From Ceratothoa steindachneri (lineage: Eukaryota > Arthropoda > Malacostraca > Isopoda > Cymothoidae): DNA of 64,000 nucleotides. The notes beneath the pieces are model-generated. The model did no database searches, was not told the DNA's origin, and was given only the letters and a program-made list of their open reading frames with translations. The DNA is taken from contig OZ018321.1 of assembly GCA_963969495.1 (NCBI GenBank), forward strand, positions 102,115,578 through 102,179,577, written 5' to 3'. The number at the start of each line of letters is the position of its first letter. Positions within the stretch are counted from its first letter, which is position 1. This document shows, in pieces, positions 1-13,393 of the stretch. The position numbers were made by a program, and so were the translations under genes.

Positions 1-2077
1 AGATAATAATACTTCGTTACAGTGGGAACATTTATTTTACAATCTACTCCTGGTAATTGAGTAATTTGAATATCGTTGCGTAAAGAATGGACTTCAAAAG
101 CGAGAATGCAGGAATCATTAAGCTGGAAAGAGTAAAGTAGTTGTGAATGGTGAATTATCAGCCTGGTACCAAAGTTTTCTTTTAATAATTCCAACCTCCT
201 TTGTATATTTCTTTTTCCAATTTAATGGAAGTGCTTCTAGGTCTTGTGATAACTTTTCCTTAAGGGTTAAGGATATCTTATCTTTAATTTCTGGATAATC
301 CGAGTAACGCCTATAGATAGCGATATGAAAGTAGGTAGAGATTGTACCATATTTGCACCAGAACGTCGGATGTAATGCTTCTCTTTTCTTTTTGCATTAT
401 ATAATTTTTGTGCCAAAAAAGATCAAGTCTGAGATCGAAAAGGTAAAAGGGAGGTGTAGCAGTGTTAAGAGAGGGTAGCAAGCATCAGAATTATCATCAG
501 GTCAAAAGGATGGTTAAGAGGTCCTTTCAAATGAAAATATTCATATTATTTTATTGCTTTAAATTTTATGGTAACTTTTACTGAAGTTTTATTAAACATC
601 CTAGCTTTATACAAGCATATTTTTCAAATTTTTACTATAATCTGGGAGGATATACATAGAAGACCACTCATCCAGTTTTTTCCTTTTCCTAACGACTGCT
701 TATCGACTCATGCAAATGGGACTGTTGTGTGATCGTGTTTTAGCAGGATAGGTTGAGGGAAAGACGTCTTCAAGTTGTTGACTATATGAACAGGCCGCTG
801 GTAGAAGCAGGCTTCTCTCCGCCACCTGAGCGTTCCTTTTTCTTTTGAAAGATTTTTTTTTTTGTTTAATTAAAACAGCTTAAAGTTAGGTTTGTTTTAT
901 GATGTCAGTAGATATACACTCTTCCTGGTGACCACCCGATGAACGCATTATTTTCTCTTAAATCCTCTTTCTTTTAACTTTATCTAGATTTTCCGATTAA
1001 TTAGAGTTATCCATTACTAATATAATGTCTACCACTGAGTTTCGTACTGCAGTACTAATTTTGCTACCATCATTAAACCTTATCATGTTTCCCTTGTTAT
1101 TCAATGCTTTGCTCAACACTGTACTCCCATACACATAAATGAACTTTTGATTGTTATTTCCGATCATATAATGTAAAATCCTTGATCGAATATAGAATCC
1201 ATTGAACGGCATACTTGCTGTTAGAAAACAAAAAATAAGCTCTATAAATTTCCAGATAGTAAAGAAGGGAAAGCCTATATTATGTTTACTTATTCACCAG
1301 GAATAACAAAAACAGGGAGAATTTAAATTTCATTTGTGAGATACTTAGAAGGACAAAACCGACAGCCATTCCTTCACTATGATCTTGCCTTCTTTATAGC
1401 TTGTCAACAAAAAAAGGAAAAAGAGGATTTTGATAACTGATCTATGCTTATTTTTTAAATTTTTTTTAGGCCAAGCCCCTAAGAACATTCAAAGCCAAAG
1501 CAATTTTGCAATAACCCCTCTCCCATCAAATAGACATGCTACTCGAGGTAATTAAGCTAAAATAACGTTTAGAAATAAATCAAAGCATTATCTGAGCCTT
1601 ACAAAAGGGAAAAATGGCGGTACAAGAAATATTTCATAGAACACTCCATACCCTCCTTAACGAATCATCATACATACACTTCTACCGTCCAATGCCAACA
1701 ATCAATCTAAATTAACGAAAAAATCCACATATTCATTGCTTCCCTTATAGCCATAGCAATCATTATCCACATGCAAGCACGGTAATCGACTAGGAGAAAC
1801 TCCGCATTACATTGATATACGTATCTAGGAAATATATTCCTTGTGATGATCCCAAAATAAACCAGAACCCCTAGCGACCCCACTTTCAACGAGGTATTTC
1901 CCTCGTAAAAACCATCGACCCACTTACCAATACCTACGATAGGTAGCTACTATTTTACAGCCATGTACACTGTATTTCCTTAATAAAAATAAAGAGCTTG
2001 ACTATGCATACAAAGTTCAAAAAGAAAGTATATCGCGGAGTACCCGTATTGATAGGTCGGTAATACAATATACAATA
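1..2077. other. AT-rich spacer, no gene recognised
   Basis: No coding region, RNA gene or repeat family could be supported here. Open frames are short (60-71 codons), scattered and without motifs. Homopolymer A and T runs are common. The right border is set by the Tc1 inverted repeat that starts at 2078. Confidence 0.6.
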
Positions 2078-2184
2078 GGTGACACAAGTATTTACACACT
2101 TAAATTTTCAATAATTTTGAAAATCTATGTGCCTTCGTTTGGTTTTAAAACTAACAGTAAACTCAGAAAATATATATTTAACAT
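2078..2184 (+). repeat. Left terminal inverted repeat of the Tc1-like element
   Basis: It pairs with 3543-3653 in reverse complement. Shared blocks include TTTACACACTTA near the tip and AAAACTAACAG followed by AAACTCAG towards the inside, separated by a diverged AT-rich middle. The outer base is preceded by TA. Confidence 0.8.
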
Positions 2185-2429
2185 AAGAAATGCAAATGGG
2201 AAAGATTTTAATTGTATATAAGAACACTTGCTAATGAAAAAATGGTAGATGAGAAAACTTTTCAACCATTTTAAAAACAGGCGAGAATATTGTCATTAAA
2301 CATAATTTATCTTATAAATTAGATGAAAAGGGTAAGAGTGAAGATCGAAAAGGTAATAGAAACGAAATTGATGTAAAATGCTGAATATTAACATATTCAT
2401 TGTTAAAATCCATAGAAGAAGGACGGGTG

Positions 2430-3410
2430 TTTTAATCAATGGTGAAGGTCAAGAAGTTCCTCAAGCTATTCGACAGTAAATCATTAAACCGTTCAAATGG
2501 ATTATTATATAAGACTATTTCTGCGCGAATTTAAACGTCATATGCAACTGTAGTTTCTATAATTTAAAAGCATCGCGAATATGAAGTCACCTAGAACTTG
2601 CTAAGAGCCGGTGCTCCTTGCAGGATTAACAATCGGTTTCGACATTATATGTTTTGAAATCTAAAGGATAATTCAATGATTATTATGCAAAAATCTAAAT
2701 GGCCCTCTTCAATTGTTAGAGACTATATACTAAACGAATTATTATACATAATAGAGAGCTGTATCGTAATGATCTGGATTTTTCACTCGCCGCAAAATTC
2801 CACTTTTTAATAAAAATCAGGTAACGAACCGTTTATCCCTTGCCACAGGGCATCTTGAAAATAGAAGTGAATTTAGGAATAATGTTATATCGTCAGATGA
2901 AACTAAAATAGAAATTTTCTGCCAAAATGATGCTCGCCACGTTTGGAGGACAGAAAGAACTGCTCATGTTTCTGAGCACTCCAACCAAACCGTGAAACAG
3001 TGAGGAGCTACATATTCTCATGCTTTGGAGCTGTTTTACTACCAATATCACAGGACCAGTCAATAATATTAATGAAAAAATAGATGGTGTCACGTATCGA
3101 AAGATACTAGAGGAGAGCTGCCCTCAAGTGCGAAAAAATATACAGTCGACATCAATGGATATTTCAGCTGGGCAACGATCCTAAGCGCACGGCCAAATTA
3201 ATTCAGCAATGCTTTGGGGAGAGAAAAATAAACTTCCTTCCATGACCACGGCAATCACCAGACCTCAATCCATTGATCAATTTTTGGCGACTACTGAAGG
3301 CTGCATTCCGAAAGAGAAAGCTACAGAACCTTACCTCTTTGAGGGAAGTTCACGTAGACGAGTGGAATAAAATATAAAGAAATTATTTCGAAAATCTAAC
3401 ATCAATTTAT
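2430..3410 (+). pseudogene. Tc1-like transposase, inactivated
   Basis: Remnant of a DDE transposase that would bind the element ends and catalyse excision and integration. The N-terminal helix-turn-helix is barely readable (an in-frame GQEVPQAIRQ stretch near 2448). The C-terminal half is clearer: a stretch reading NDPKRTAKLIQQCFGE at about 3172-3220, then SPDLNPLINFW and RLLKAAFRKRK. The family normally has QDNDPKH with a catalytic Asp and SPDLNPIEH with a catalytic Glu. Here the first is changed to LGNDP and the second lacks the Glu, so both catalytic positions are lost as well as the frame. Several stops interrupt the reading. Borders are approximate. Confidence 0.75.
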
Positions 3411-3542
3411 GAGAATTGTCATTGTGTTCCTATTGTAAACAAAAGTTATGCCACGAAATATTAAATAACTAGAATTATTATTAGCTCTTTATTAGTAATT
3501 GTTATTATACACAAATAAAATCTTTCTTAAGTGTATTTTTTT

Positions 3543-3653
3543 CAGTTAAATATATGTTTACTGAGTTTTCTGTTAGTTTTATAACGAGACGAAAGCACGA
3601 AATATTTCAGAAATATTAAAAAGATAAGTGTGTAAACAATATTTCCGTACACG
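3543..3653 (-). repeat. Right terminal inverted repeat of the Tc1-like element
   Basis: Reverse complement matches 2078-2184. It shares TTTACACACTTA, AAAACTAACAG and AAACTCAG blocks in the same order and is followed by TA at 3654-3655. Confidence 0.8.
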
Positions 3654-5039
3654 TAGTGAAATTCATAATTTTTTTAATCCAATAATTTCCCTCATTCGGT
3701 TCGTTGTTGTATTGTTGACCCAGATTTTTATTTCGAATCCAATACATGGTGAATCACAAAGAAGTATACCAGCTTTAAATCTAAATAACTCTTTCATAAA
3801 TTGAGATATTTTGAATCTGTTTTTATTAATAATGTAGCAGTCCATTTTTGTGGATTATGTGAAACTAGCTATTTTTATTAACTAGATAAATTATTGGTAT
3901 TTTAAAAAAAGTATATTTCTAGGACAATTCCGCTTAATTCATCACGTCTGGAAGATATTTTAAATTTTAGATTTATGATTGTTGGAAACCCTTAATATGC
4001 AGCTGACAAAAGATCAACGCCTCTACATCGTCCTGAATTATCTGAATTTTAATGCAAGTCTAGTACTATTCAGAGCAGGAATTTTCCCACAGGGCATCTC
4101 CAACTAAAGGTTTAAAAGAAAAGGGAATTTAAATAAAGGACATTTATGCGAACTAAAAACCGCAAGGAACGAAGAAAACATTGAGCGTATTCTTTATTTA
4201 TGAGTAGAAAACCTTAAATTACCTTGTATTTGTATCAATTTAAACACGTTATTAAACACCGAGTACTTGAAAATGATTTTCCACGCAAGAAATCTAGTTC
4301 GATTTCGAACAAAGTAACTCATACTCTTACCCACAATCCGAATCTTTTATGATAAGCGTGATGTGTCTATCCGTAATTTCCGCTCTATACCACGCTCAAA
4401 ACCTCCTTATCCTCATAATAATGTTTTTATCCTTGAGTTCGGTTCTCATTTACACTCAGAATATCCTCACAATGATGTATTTATCTGTAGTTCTCGCCCT
4501 CAGTCAGGTTCAGTGGCTCTTCACGTATTAACTAGAGTTTTAAATCAAAATAATGATAACCCAAATGCATCGCCCAGCAACATAAATTTCCATAGCGTCA
4601 ACTCTCTAGAACAGAAGTGGGAATCTGCAGACTTCAATGAATTTAAAAAAAATTATTATAAAAAACATCAGTAACTAAACGAACATTTTTAAAAGCCATG
4701 ATATCAAGGCAACAACAATAATCAATACTAATCATCCATAAAATAAGCAAAATAAGAAGATTCGCAAAGAAACAAATATGTAATTGATAATATGCTTAAT
4801 TAAATATGTGAAAATTTATAAACGTATTTGCGAAACGTAACTCTATCTATGATATTAATTTTAAAGAGCGCTAGCAACCAGGAATCATTTCATAATCATA
4901 TGCCTGATTTCCTAATTTTTACGTTTGTAGAAATTTTTGGAAGGCCGTTCTTCGAAAAATAAGCATCTGCTGCTCTATTCGGATACAAGCTTTTTGACCT
5001 TGCTTAGTAAAGGATTCTGAGCACCACTGAGAAAAAAAA
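3654..5039. other. Spacer with a short imperfect tandem repeat
   Basis: No gene is supported. At about 4361-4516 three imperfect copies of a 54-60 bp unit begin ATGTGTCTATCCG, ATGTTTTTATCC and ATGTATTTATCTG. They create overlapping open frames of 60 and 103 codons that run through the repeat in two phases; I read these as products of the repeat rather than genes. Confidence 0.5.
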
Positions 5040-6480
5040 ACAGCCTAACAGGAAGTCTTAGGTGAATTTTAATAAATTTTTCATCGTAGAAGTCGTAACT
5101 AAATTAGGGCTAAAATTCACTTGACAACGTCATCGAAGGAATAAGAAGGATTTTAACGCCTGTCTGAACACGGGATACTTTCCAGGTGCTTTAAAAATGT
5201 TAAAAATGATTTTCTTGCCTAAGCACAGGAAGTATCCGAAGTTGAGAGAGAGGTAACGGCCAATTTCACTCCTGGAATTTATCAGGAAGCTCTTTGAGAA
5301 GATACTCAACCAAAGACTAGTGTCTCACCTGGAGGAGAACTTTCTCTACAACCCATACAAATTCGGGATTAGAAAAAAGCGAAGTACGGAAAGGAGTTAA
5401 GTTGACAGTGTTTGTCGTGATGTATCAGAGGCGTTTGATAAGGTGTGGCAATGAGGAATGCAGTACAAGCTCTTACGGGAGGGCCTAAGTAAAAACTTAG
5501 AAAGAACTCTCTTCGATTGTGTAATGGAGAGGGCGGCGTATGTCAGTTTAGGTTGCAAGAATGGACCGAAGTTTCCGCTCTCTGTCTCACACTGTCTATT
5601 CGATTTACTCCACAGATGCCCCAGAACCTGAAAACCACTCTTGCCTCAACATTCAATACCCCAATGATTTCAGCCAGATAATCAATTGTCCATGGATGAA
5701 TGCGGCTATGCAATCTCGTATGGCAGCAGCAGAAATAGAGAGTTTAAACATTTTACGAAGCACAATGGAAGATTCGAACAAATCGAGAAAAGTTCAAAGA
5801 AGTCTCCATTGGCATGAGACTACCATCTGAAAACCAAAGTGGGGGATATACCACGGCTTGCCTCAGCTGCAGCCAGGACTCTGCATGTTCAGAAAACTCC
5901 GTGAAAGCAACAAGAAAAAGATCTACTATGCACTTGAAAAATCTACGTTGCTGTACCCCGCTTCTGCCCTCTCTTGTGCCTCGAAGACTCAAAAGAGGAA
6001 ACTACAAGTGGTGCAGAATAAATGCGTGTACTTAATCACAGGTACACGCAGGCGAGATAGAAGACACCAAGAAGAGCTGCACCGAGAGGCGGGGTTAAGT
6101 CCAATTAACGTTGTCATCGAAGAACGAACAAGGAATATCCAAGAAGTTGTCAAACGAGAATTGAACAATGAAATCGTTCAAATGATAAACCAGAACAGAA
6201 GTGCTATAAGTCGCGCCAGATTTCCGAGCTCCACCAGACAATTTGCTGGCGGAGCTGAAGTGCCGCTCTACGCATGAAAATGATTGTATTATACCAAAGA
6301 TATTGAAAAAAAACGATTAAGAGAACAATACCCTGAATAATGGAAACACTGACTATTGACAACAAACTCACTGATGAAGACTTATGCTGATCAAGACTTC
6401 GAGAAAGAAGAAACAAATAACACAAAAGTACACACTGCAAAATAAATAATAACAAATAATCTAAGCACAAACTTAAAGTG
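5040..6480 (+). mobile_element. 5'-truncated Jockey-like LINE (copy A)
   Basis: Non-LTR retrotransposon fragment that begins inside the reverse transcriptase and runs to an A-rich 3' tail. No ORF1 and no endonuclease are present, the usual result of incomplete target-primed reverse transcription. Copies B (14.3-18.6 kb) and C (19.1-23.1 kb) carry the same order of RT motifs and the same C-terminal QVVQNK block (clear in B), so the three belong to one clade. The A-rich tail around 6430-6470 marks the probable 3' end. Confidence 0.8.
5130..6277 (+). pseudogene. LINE reverse transcriptase fragment (copy A)
   Basis: Decayed reverse transcriptase that would copy the element RNA at a nicked target. 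In order along the plus strand: FNACLNTGYFPGALKM with IFLPK (near 5155-5225), then RPISLLEFIRKLFEKIL, then a stretch equivalent to the palm DVSEAFDKVW at about 5420-5450, then a poor NDFSQII where the polymerase YADD-type box should be, and a C-terminal 139-codon open frame (5858-6277) with KLQVVQNKCVYLITG. That last block is typical of Jockey-like ORF2 C-termini. Several stops and frame changes interrupt it, so it cannot be functional. The truncated N-terminus lies near 5040. Confidence 0.8.
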
Positions 6481-9400
6481 ATTTATTACAACAACAGCAA
6501 CAGCAAATGCGCACAACATTAATTTAGATTGAAGAAAAAAGGCTTGAACGCCATAATAAGTAAAACTTTAACGAAAAAATCAAAGTAAACACACGACAAA
6601 GAAATATTGAAAGCGATAGGCCTGATCAGCAGGCTCTTGCATCTCTAGGAAAATCTCCCACGCTACTTTCTCTCTTCACCACTCGTCTATTTTCACCTAA
6701 CTACCCACACACCCTTTTGTCCCCTACACAAACATACTCACTTAAAACAATTTGTATTGTATTTACGTTTGTATGTTCCCATATTTAATTATATATTTGA
6801 ACGAAATTTATCAATTATTTTGCTCTGGTTTTATACTTCGGGTTTTACTCCTTTTATTGGTATATAGCATATATAATTGGTGTTGGATTCCTTTGATCGA
6901 TCACATCCTTCTACTATTCGACCCGCTAAACTTGTTCAGAAATGTGCGGCCAGTGTTCTTCTCACCCTGGGACGTTTCAGTCATGCAACTCCCCCTTTTT
7001 ATTGATCTTAAGTAGCTGTCGGTTCGGATCAGAATCGCTTTCAAGATCCTCTTTCTTACATATAAATTCTTAAACACCGCAGCAGCCTCCAAATGGTCTT
7101 TGGCATTGAGGTAGTCCAGCCCTATTGGAACATTTCGTTTTTCAATTGGACCCTTAACTTTTTGTGTAATAAAGTCACCATTGTTTCACGGATAATCGTG
7201 CATTATCTGCATTTGCTCCAATAACGTGGAATGTTCTGACTGCCTTTATAACCCTCTACATACAACAGCTGGTTTTAAGCGTCCCTTAGATGCACGACTC
7301 TTCTTTATTTTATTCACTAGGTAATAAAATCACCAGGAAGAGCGCCATGCAAATATCTATAATATTATTCAATAATAATCAAAATGAAAACTACATGTAT
7401 ATAAAATTCCTTTGCAAAGATATACCGAATAAATCAGAATGGTAAATATTTTTATAAATTATTTTTATTTTTTTCTCTTAAATATAACATTTTTTTTAAA
7501 CTAACATTAGATGAGTCGACCTTAAGTTAGAAAGTATTTTAATTTATAAGAATAAACACTCAATCATGGTTGTGTGGAAATCAATATTGCGAGGAACAAA
7601 CACACGCTAGTTCAGTTACACAGCGTCACCAGTTACGTGGCATATGGGCAGATACTTTATCCCCTCCCCCTCCCCTTTGCCCCGCTGTCCTAAAACAATC
7701 CTCGATATGGCTCGCAAAGAAGGAGTACCATCAGCAGATTTCGTAGCCCGTTAGTATAAACAAAGGATAGTGGGATAGCCTTCCGAATAAAAATCTATTA
7801 ACCGGCTCCTATTGTATAGGTCTATTTTCGCCAAATAGACGAAATTGCACTTTCTCCGACGTAAACAAGAAGAGACCAGAAGGGGTAAGGGTCACAGGTT
7901 GAAAAGTGATTCCCTAGAAGAGAGACTTAAAGGTGGGCACTAATCTCCCTCCCCCTCCCTCCAGGGGATAATTGAGGTATATTTAGATCGAACTAGTGAT
8001 CGAGGTAGCGATTGAGAGAAGAAGAGCAGACGAGTACCGGAGTCAAACCGGAAATAAGAAGAAGTGGAACCGAGCGGGATTTTTCTTTCTTCCCGAGGCT
8101 GTTCCTTTTGGTCACATCGAAGAGTATAACATCGGTATAAAGAATCGCTCTCATACCCATCTCGTGCAGAGAAACCCCCTTATCTCTGTTTTTTCAAATA
8201 AAAACAAAGATATCCCTCACCATTGAGGAATACCAATATGAAGTTCCACTCGAGAAAAATATTCACCTCTTAATCAAGTCTCATCATCGAGAAGCTCCCA
8301 AGTGTAACCCAAGGATTAAAATGATCATACAACCACAATCTTTTTCGCTGATGTCTTCTAGTCAAGAAGCATCGCCACACGCTCCCCCACTTACCTCGAC
8401 GTCAGCTGTTATCACGAATATCCTCCAACACACTTATCCTTCGCGCAGCGAGACGAATAGCTTTGCGTCTGATTCAGCCTCACGCCATCGATTCATCCCA
8501 TAAACGAGGTTCTGGTTCAAGATCATCCCACGCCCGACTACCACTTAGTTTAAAGGTAAAATGATTCTAACTTATTATTGTCTTCAGGTAATATTCCGTA
8601 CTAAAGTGAATTTTTGCGTCAACCATCGCGTAATACTCATTGGTATTATTAATTTTTATTTAGATCTTCTTATTATAGCCCTAGTATATTTAAAGTTTTA
8701 ATATTTTATTTTTTTATGTAATTAAAAGTATATTTTTTGTCCTAGTTGTTTAATTAAATCCTCGAAATGCTGCATATGGCAATAAATATATAATATTACG
8801 ATCCTCACTGGTTAAAGAATCAAAACAAAAGATAAATAAAAGTAAAGCACTCTTAGAGAAAAAAGGAACGGAGTTATTCATGTATGGAACAAACGTACAT
8901 ACATACTCGGCTGTATACCACTACAATGGTAGCATTATAGAGAAGAGGGAAGAGGTCGATATCCTTAACAACATTACCGATAAATGTGGAGAATAAGACT
9001 TAATTTTACTAACTTATTGTGTATGCACCTTCCATTATAAAAAAAATGATTTATTGCATAACTTACTGTAAAAACCTTCAGAACAAAAAAAGTTTATTTC
9101 TTTTCATTTCATTTTGCATTCCCAAAATCTCTTTTCCAAATCAATCAATTTAAATGAAAATTTTCAGTATTTTTGATTAGATTTGATGAAATGCATTGTC
9201 ATATAGCCAATAGTTGGAACATGGTCATTATAAAGAGCATGAGAGAATTAGCGTTAATTTGCTCTAATCACTCGAAATTACGATGGTTATCTCCAGGATA
9301 AGTATTAATGAAAGTGATTTTGATTTTTGTAGTTAAACTGCAATTACGAGTATTCAGCCATAAAATATCGTAAAATAAGAATTATTTCCTTCACCTTTTC

Positions 9401-10917
9401 TGCATTTGGCACGGCTGGAGGACACGCCTCATCCACAGTAAACACGTGACTTGTAGATTGAGTTCGTTCTGCTGATAGATTAGTCTATTTGATATAACCA
9501 CTTTCTTTGTGTAGATAAGTAGTGTATTCAAGGTGTGCGCGATGAAGTGTAAAGGAGGAAAACAATTTGTTATTTTGAAAGAAATAAAATATTATTTTTA
9601 AGAGAAAAATTCAATTTTTTCAGAAGAATATTCACCATGCTGATTTATTTAGTAAAACATATACTACATAGCAAAATGAGTTCGAATATTTAGAAAAGAA
9701 CTCGTTCAAATCCATTTGTTGCTCAGTATAACCATTCTGAAGAACACTTTCATCATTTAAAACAGGCAATTATTAATAATAATGATGTACTCTGCAAATC
9801 ATTCAATGTTCTGAGTCACTGATGCATCATTAATCAAAAAATGCAGAGACGTCAATAATATTGAAATGTATCACAATAAAATTAGATATTAAAATTAGAT
9901 TTTCATTCCTACTTAGTTTAGGTATACATGATACCAGATATGCGCTAGATGGAGTTAATTGTGCTGTGCGAAGTTAATAGCAAGAAACATCACATTGATA
10001 TATGTATGTAAATAGAATATCAGAGAATATGCACATATTCTGTCTTCTTTCTCTATGACATATCTTTTGCAATCTGCATTCTCAAACTTGAGACAAATTA
10101 AGACATTTTGAATGACATAATGAAAAATATGCACCTAAAAGAGCATATAGAACTACGAAACTCTGTTATATCCAGATTTTTAATGATTTGTCTCAAAAAA
10201 TCTCTAAAAGTGATTAATAGTTTTAAACTTTTAATTTGTTTAGAATGGTATTCTTTAGAATATCAATCCAATCATCCATCTAACACCAGTAACTTGTGGA
10301 TTTTTCAAATGAGCCAAAATTTTTATATTTATCAAAAAGATGCAATAACTATTGAACCCGTGGTGAACGTTTATTTACAAGCTCACACTTTGCATTCATT
10401 CCAATGATGATTTTGCATAAATTTTTTAGCTTCTCATAATGAATAAGGAGTGGATATCTGTAAATATCCCTTTGCCGTTAATATGCCACGCTAAGAAAAT
10501 AGAGGACCCCATCAACCCCGGAGAAAAACTACCGTTGGAAATTGAATGATATTTTCCAAAGGTCTAAAACCATAAGAGAACCAATTGGTCCGAGCATCAA
10601 TTGTACACTCGGGGCCTTTTGGTCCGCTCGGCGCTTTAAGGGTTTGGTATGTCACCGGTAACCGCCATTTATTCCAAAATTTCAATTCTCAGCCTAAATA
10701 AGGCCAAAATAGGCGATATACCTCAAATAAACTAAAATACGCCCTCTCCAATTAAATCATACATATACCTATATAATTTTGCTAAGCTTCTTAAGTCCAG
10801 TAAATGATTTACTGACGTACTTAGGTAATATTTTATTACTTCAGATAACCCAGAAATAAGAATGTCGATGGGAAACGTAACTCCATAAACATACTAAACA
10901 ATACTGAGCCTTTACCA
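6481..10917. other. Long spacer, no recognised gene
   Basis: Mostly AT-rich DNA. Two parts differ. Positions 7620-8555 are GC-richer with C-rich tracts and two plus-strand open frames (7996-8226 and 8321-8503), ending at a donor-like TTTAAAG|GTAAAATG. Positions 10490-10680 form a short GC-richer patch without a frame. The 99-codon frame at 10108-10407 has no recognisable motif and an AT-rich composition like its surroundings. No RNA gene or transposon could be supported. Confidence 0.45.
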
Positions 10918-11338
10918 TAGGCTGGGGGAGGGTAAGGTATGCTAGGCTGATCTAGTCAAAACTAGAATATGCTAACTAGGCTACGATAGGATAGAATATA
11001 CTAGGCTAGGCTCCAGTGAATCAGGCTAAGCTATGCTATACTAATATAGGCTATACTAGACTAGGGTAAACTAAGCTAGACTAGACTAAGTTTTAATATT
11101 CATTTGCAGGCTGCACGTCTGCTAGGCTAGGCTAAATTATACTATGCCTGGCAAGGCTATTTTTTGATAAGCTAGGCTAGGCTAGGATATACTGTGATAG
11201 GCTCGGGTATAGTATACCAAGCTAGGCTGAGTTATATACTACACTAGGTTTAGTAAAGCTAGGTTAGGTTATATATACTAAGCTAGGCTATATATGCAAG
11301 TCTATACTAGGCTAAGCTACAGTATACTAGGCTACTCT
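10918..11338. repeat. Degenerate CTAGGCTA-rich tandem repeat
   Basis: About 420 bp dominated by overlapping versions of GCTAGGCTA and TATACTAGGCTA. Spacing is irregular and point changes are frequent, so no single exact period holds. It breaks down on both sides into ordinary sequence. It looks like an old simple-sequence satellite. The minus-strand 76-codon frame at 11307-11537 overlaps it and is not a gene. Confidence 0.75.
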
Positions 11339-11462
11339 GGAATAATATAATTAATGCGTAAACACTACAAAAAAATTGAATTGGAGTGTTAAGTGACCAA
11401 AAGTTCAAGTGGTTAAAAATATAATAACGAGCCGAAAAGAGAATTGAATAAATAAAATAATC

Positions 11463-11726
11463 TCTCGATACCGCGAGGTCAATTGGCAACCACGATCGTG
11501 TGACTTGACGCCTATAGATTTCTTCCTTTGGGGTCATCTAAAAAATAAGGTCTATGCCAACAAGCCAACAACAATTCAACACCTGAAAGATGAGATAATA
11601 AGGCATATTGGTGAGATCGAGGAGCAACTATGCAGAGACATCATCAAAGATTTTGACCATCGAGGGGAGGTGTGCTGCCGAAGCCTTGGCGGACGTTTAG
11701 GCGATATTATTTGTCACAAATAATTG
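11463..11726 (+). pseudogene. C-terminal fragment of an IS630/Tc1/mariner transposase
   Basis: One open reading from about 11463 to the TAA at 11724-11726 reads SRYREVNWQPRSCDLTPIDF, then FLWGHLKNKVYANKP and a C-terminal GRLGDIICHK. The PRSCDLTPIDFFLWG block with the following KNKVY is characteristic of the last catalytic-acid region of arthropod IS630/Tc1/mariner DDE transposases (DDE_3-type domain). The upstream two thirds of the protein, with the first two acids, is absent: the repeat at 10.9-11.3 kb precedes it. The surviving frame of about 87 codons is uninterrupted, so truncation rather than long decay removed the function. Inverted repeats were not found. Confidence 0.8.
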
Positions 11727-11827
11727 CCATGACTCAAAGAACATGATCCAATAGTGAAATCAATAAATTTTCACTAATAACACTGTTTTATTTACTGCTA
11801 ACTCGATCGTCTTAACGGAACACCTGT

Positions 11828-12653
<826 letters not shown>

Positions 12654-13393
12654 AGCTCAACTTTTTCCATTACCATTTTCTGTTTGCCGAAACATCACTG
12701 AGTTAAATGTGCGTCCAGTAGTGTGTCTCAAATCAATATAGATTCAGGCGGGCCATTCTTAATTTTGAACTTCGTCCCACCTTCTTGCTTGGGTTAATGA
12801 AGTATGCACTGTACTGTATACCTCCGTCATTCAAAGCTCAACATGTTTGATTCCTTCTAGTCGCATGCAATCTTGAGTAGTGTAATATAGGGAATAGGTT
12901 GTTGCTCATGCTGCTTATCAAGCCAGCTACATGTTGCTGATTTAACCAGAGGAATAGCAAGGATGTTAGAATTTGATGACAACACCGACGCAGGAATGAC
13001 ACGAATAAGTTTTCATTTAACACCAAACTGACTTAGGAACTTTAACATCTAAGTTTCCTTTATGTTAGTTCATGAAGTCTTTTTCATAATTCGACATGGC
13101 CACAAGAGAGTGAAGTGTTAAATATGTTTTCTTTTTCTTAGATTCAACTCCTTCAAAGGCGGGTGAGTTCCATCAATCGGACCATCGATTAGGGCGGAGA
13201 AGTCCCTATACATTTGTTTCTGCTGAATGGGCGTTCTTTATACCACATTTGCTCATGAATCTGGCAAAAGATTCCTCCTTAAGGGAGATGTAGCGAATCG
13301 TGGAGGCTTTTTTTCGCGTGTCACTCTTTTCTGGGGCCCAGCATGCGAGCCCACTTTTTTTGGACGACAGGTGACAGTGCGTTGCTCCCTGTA
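12654..13393. repeat. Dispersed repeat of unknown family, copy 1
   Basis: About 740 bp nearly identical to 23304-24005, in the same orientation. The shared block runs from AGCTCAACTTTTTCC to GTTGCTCCCTGTA; flanks differ on both sides. The main difference is a stretch near 13077-13137 where copy 2 is net 38 bp shorter. Minus-strand frames (for example 12838-13026) are shared by both copies and look protein-like in places, so this may be part of a decayed transposon. No inverted repeats, target duplication or known domain were found. Confidence 0.85.

Larger units (their letters stand above)
2078..3653 (+). mobile_element. Full-length decayed Tc1-like DNA transposon
   Basis: Cut-and-paste transposon of the Tc1/mariner superfamily. 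Imperfect terminal inverted repeats of about 110 bp lie at 2078-2184 and 3543-3653, each flanked by the expected TA dinucleotide (2076-2077 and 3654-3655). The interior carries plus-strand remnants of a transposase. The total of about 1.58 kb matches the usual 1.6 kb of intact Tc1 elements, so this is a complete old copy inactivated by point mutations and small indels rather than a deletion derivative. Family assignment rests on the repeats, the TA target and the DDE-region similarity seen by eye. Confidence 0.85.

Noticed and set aside
4349..4674. Overlapping 60- and 103-codon frames as a small gene
   Set aside because: Both run through a three-copy imperfect repeat in different phases and show no motif.
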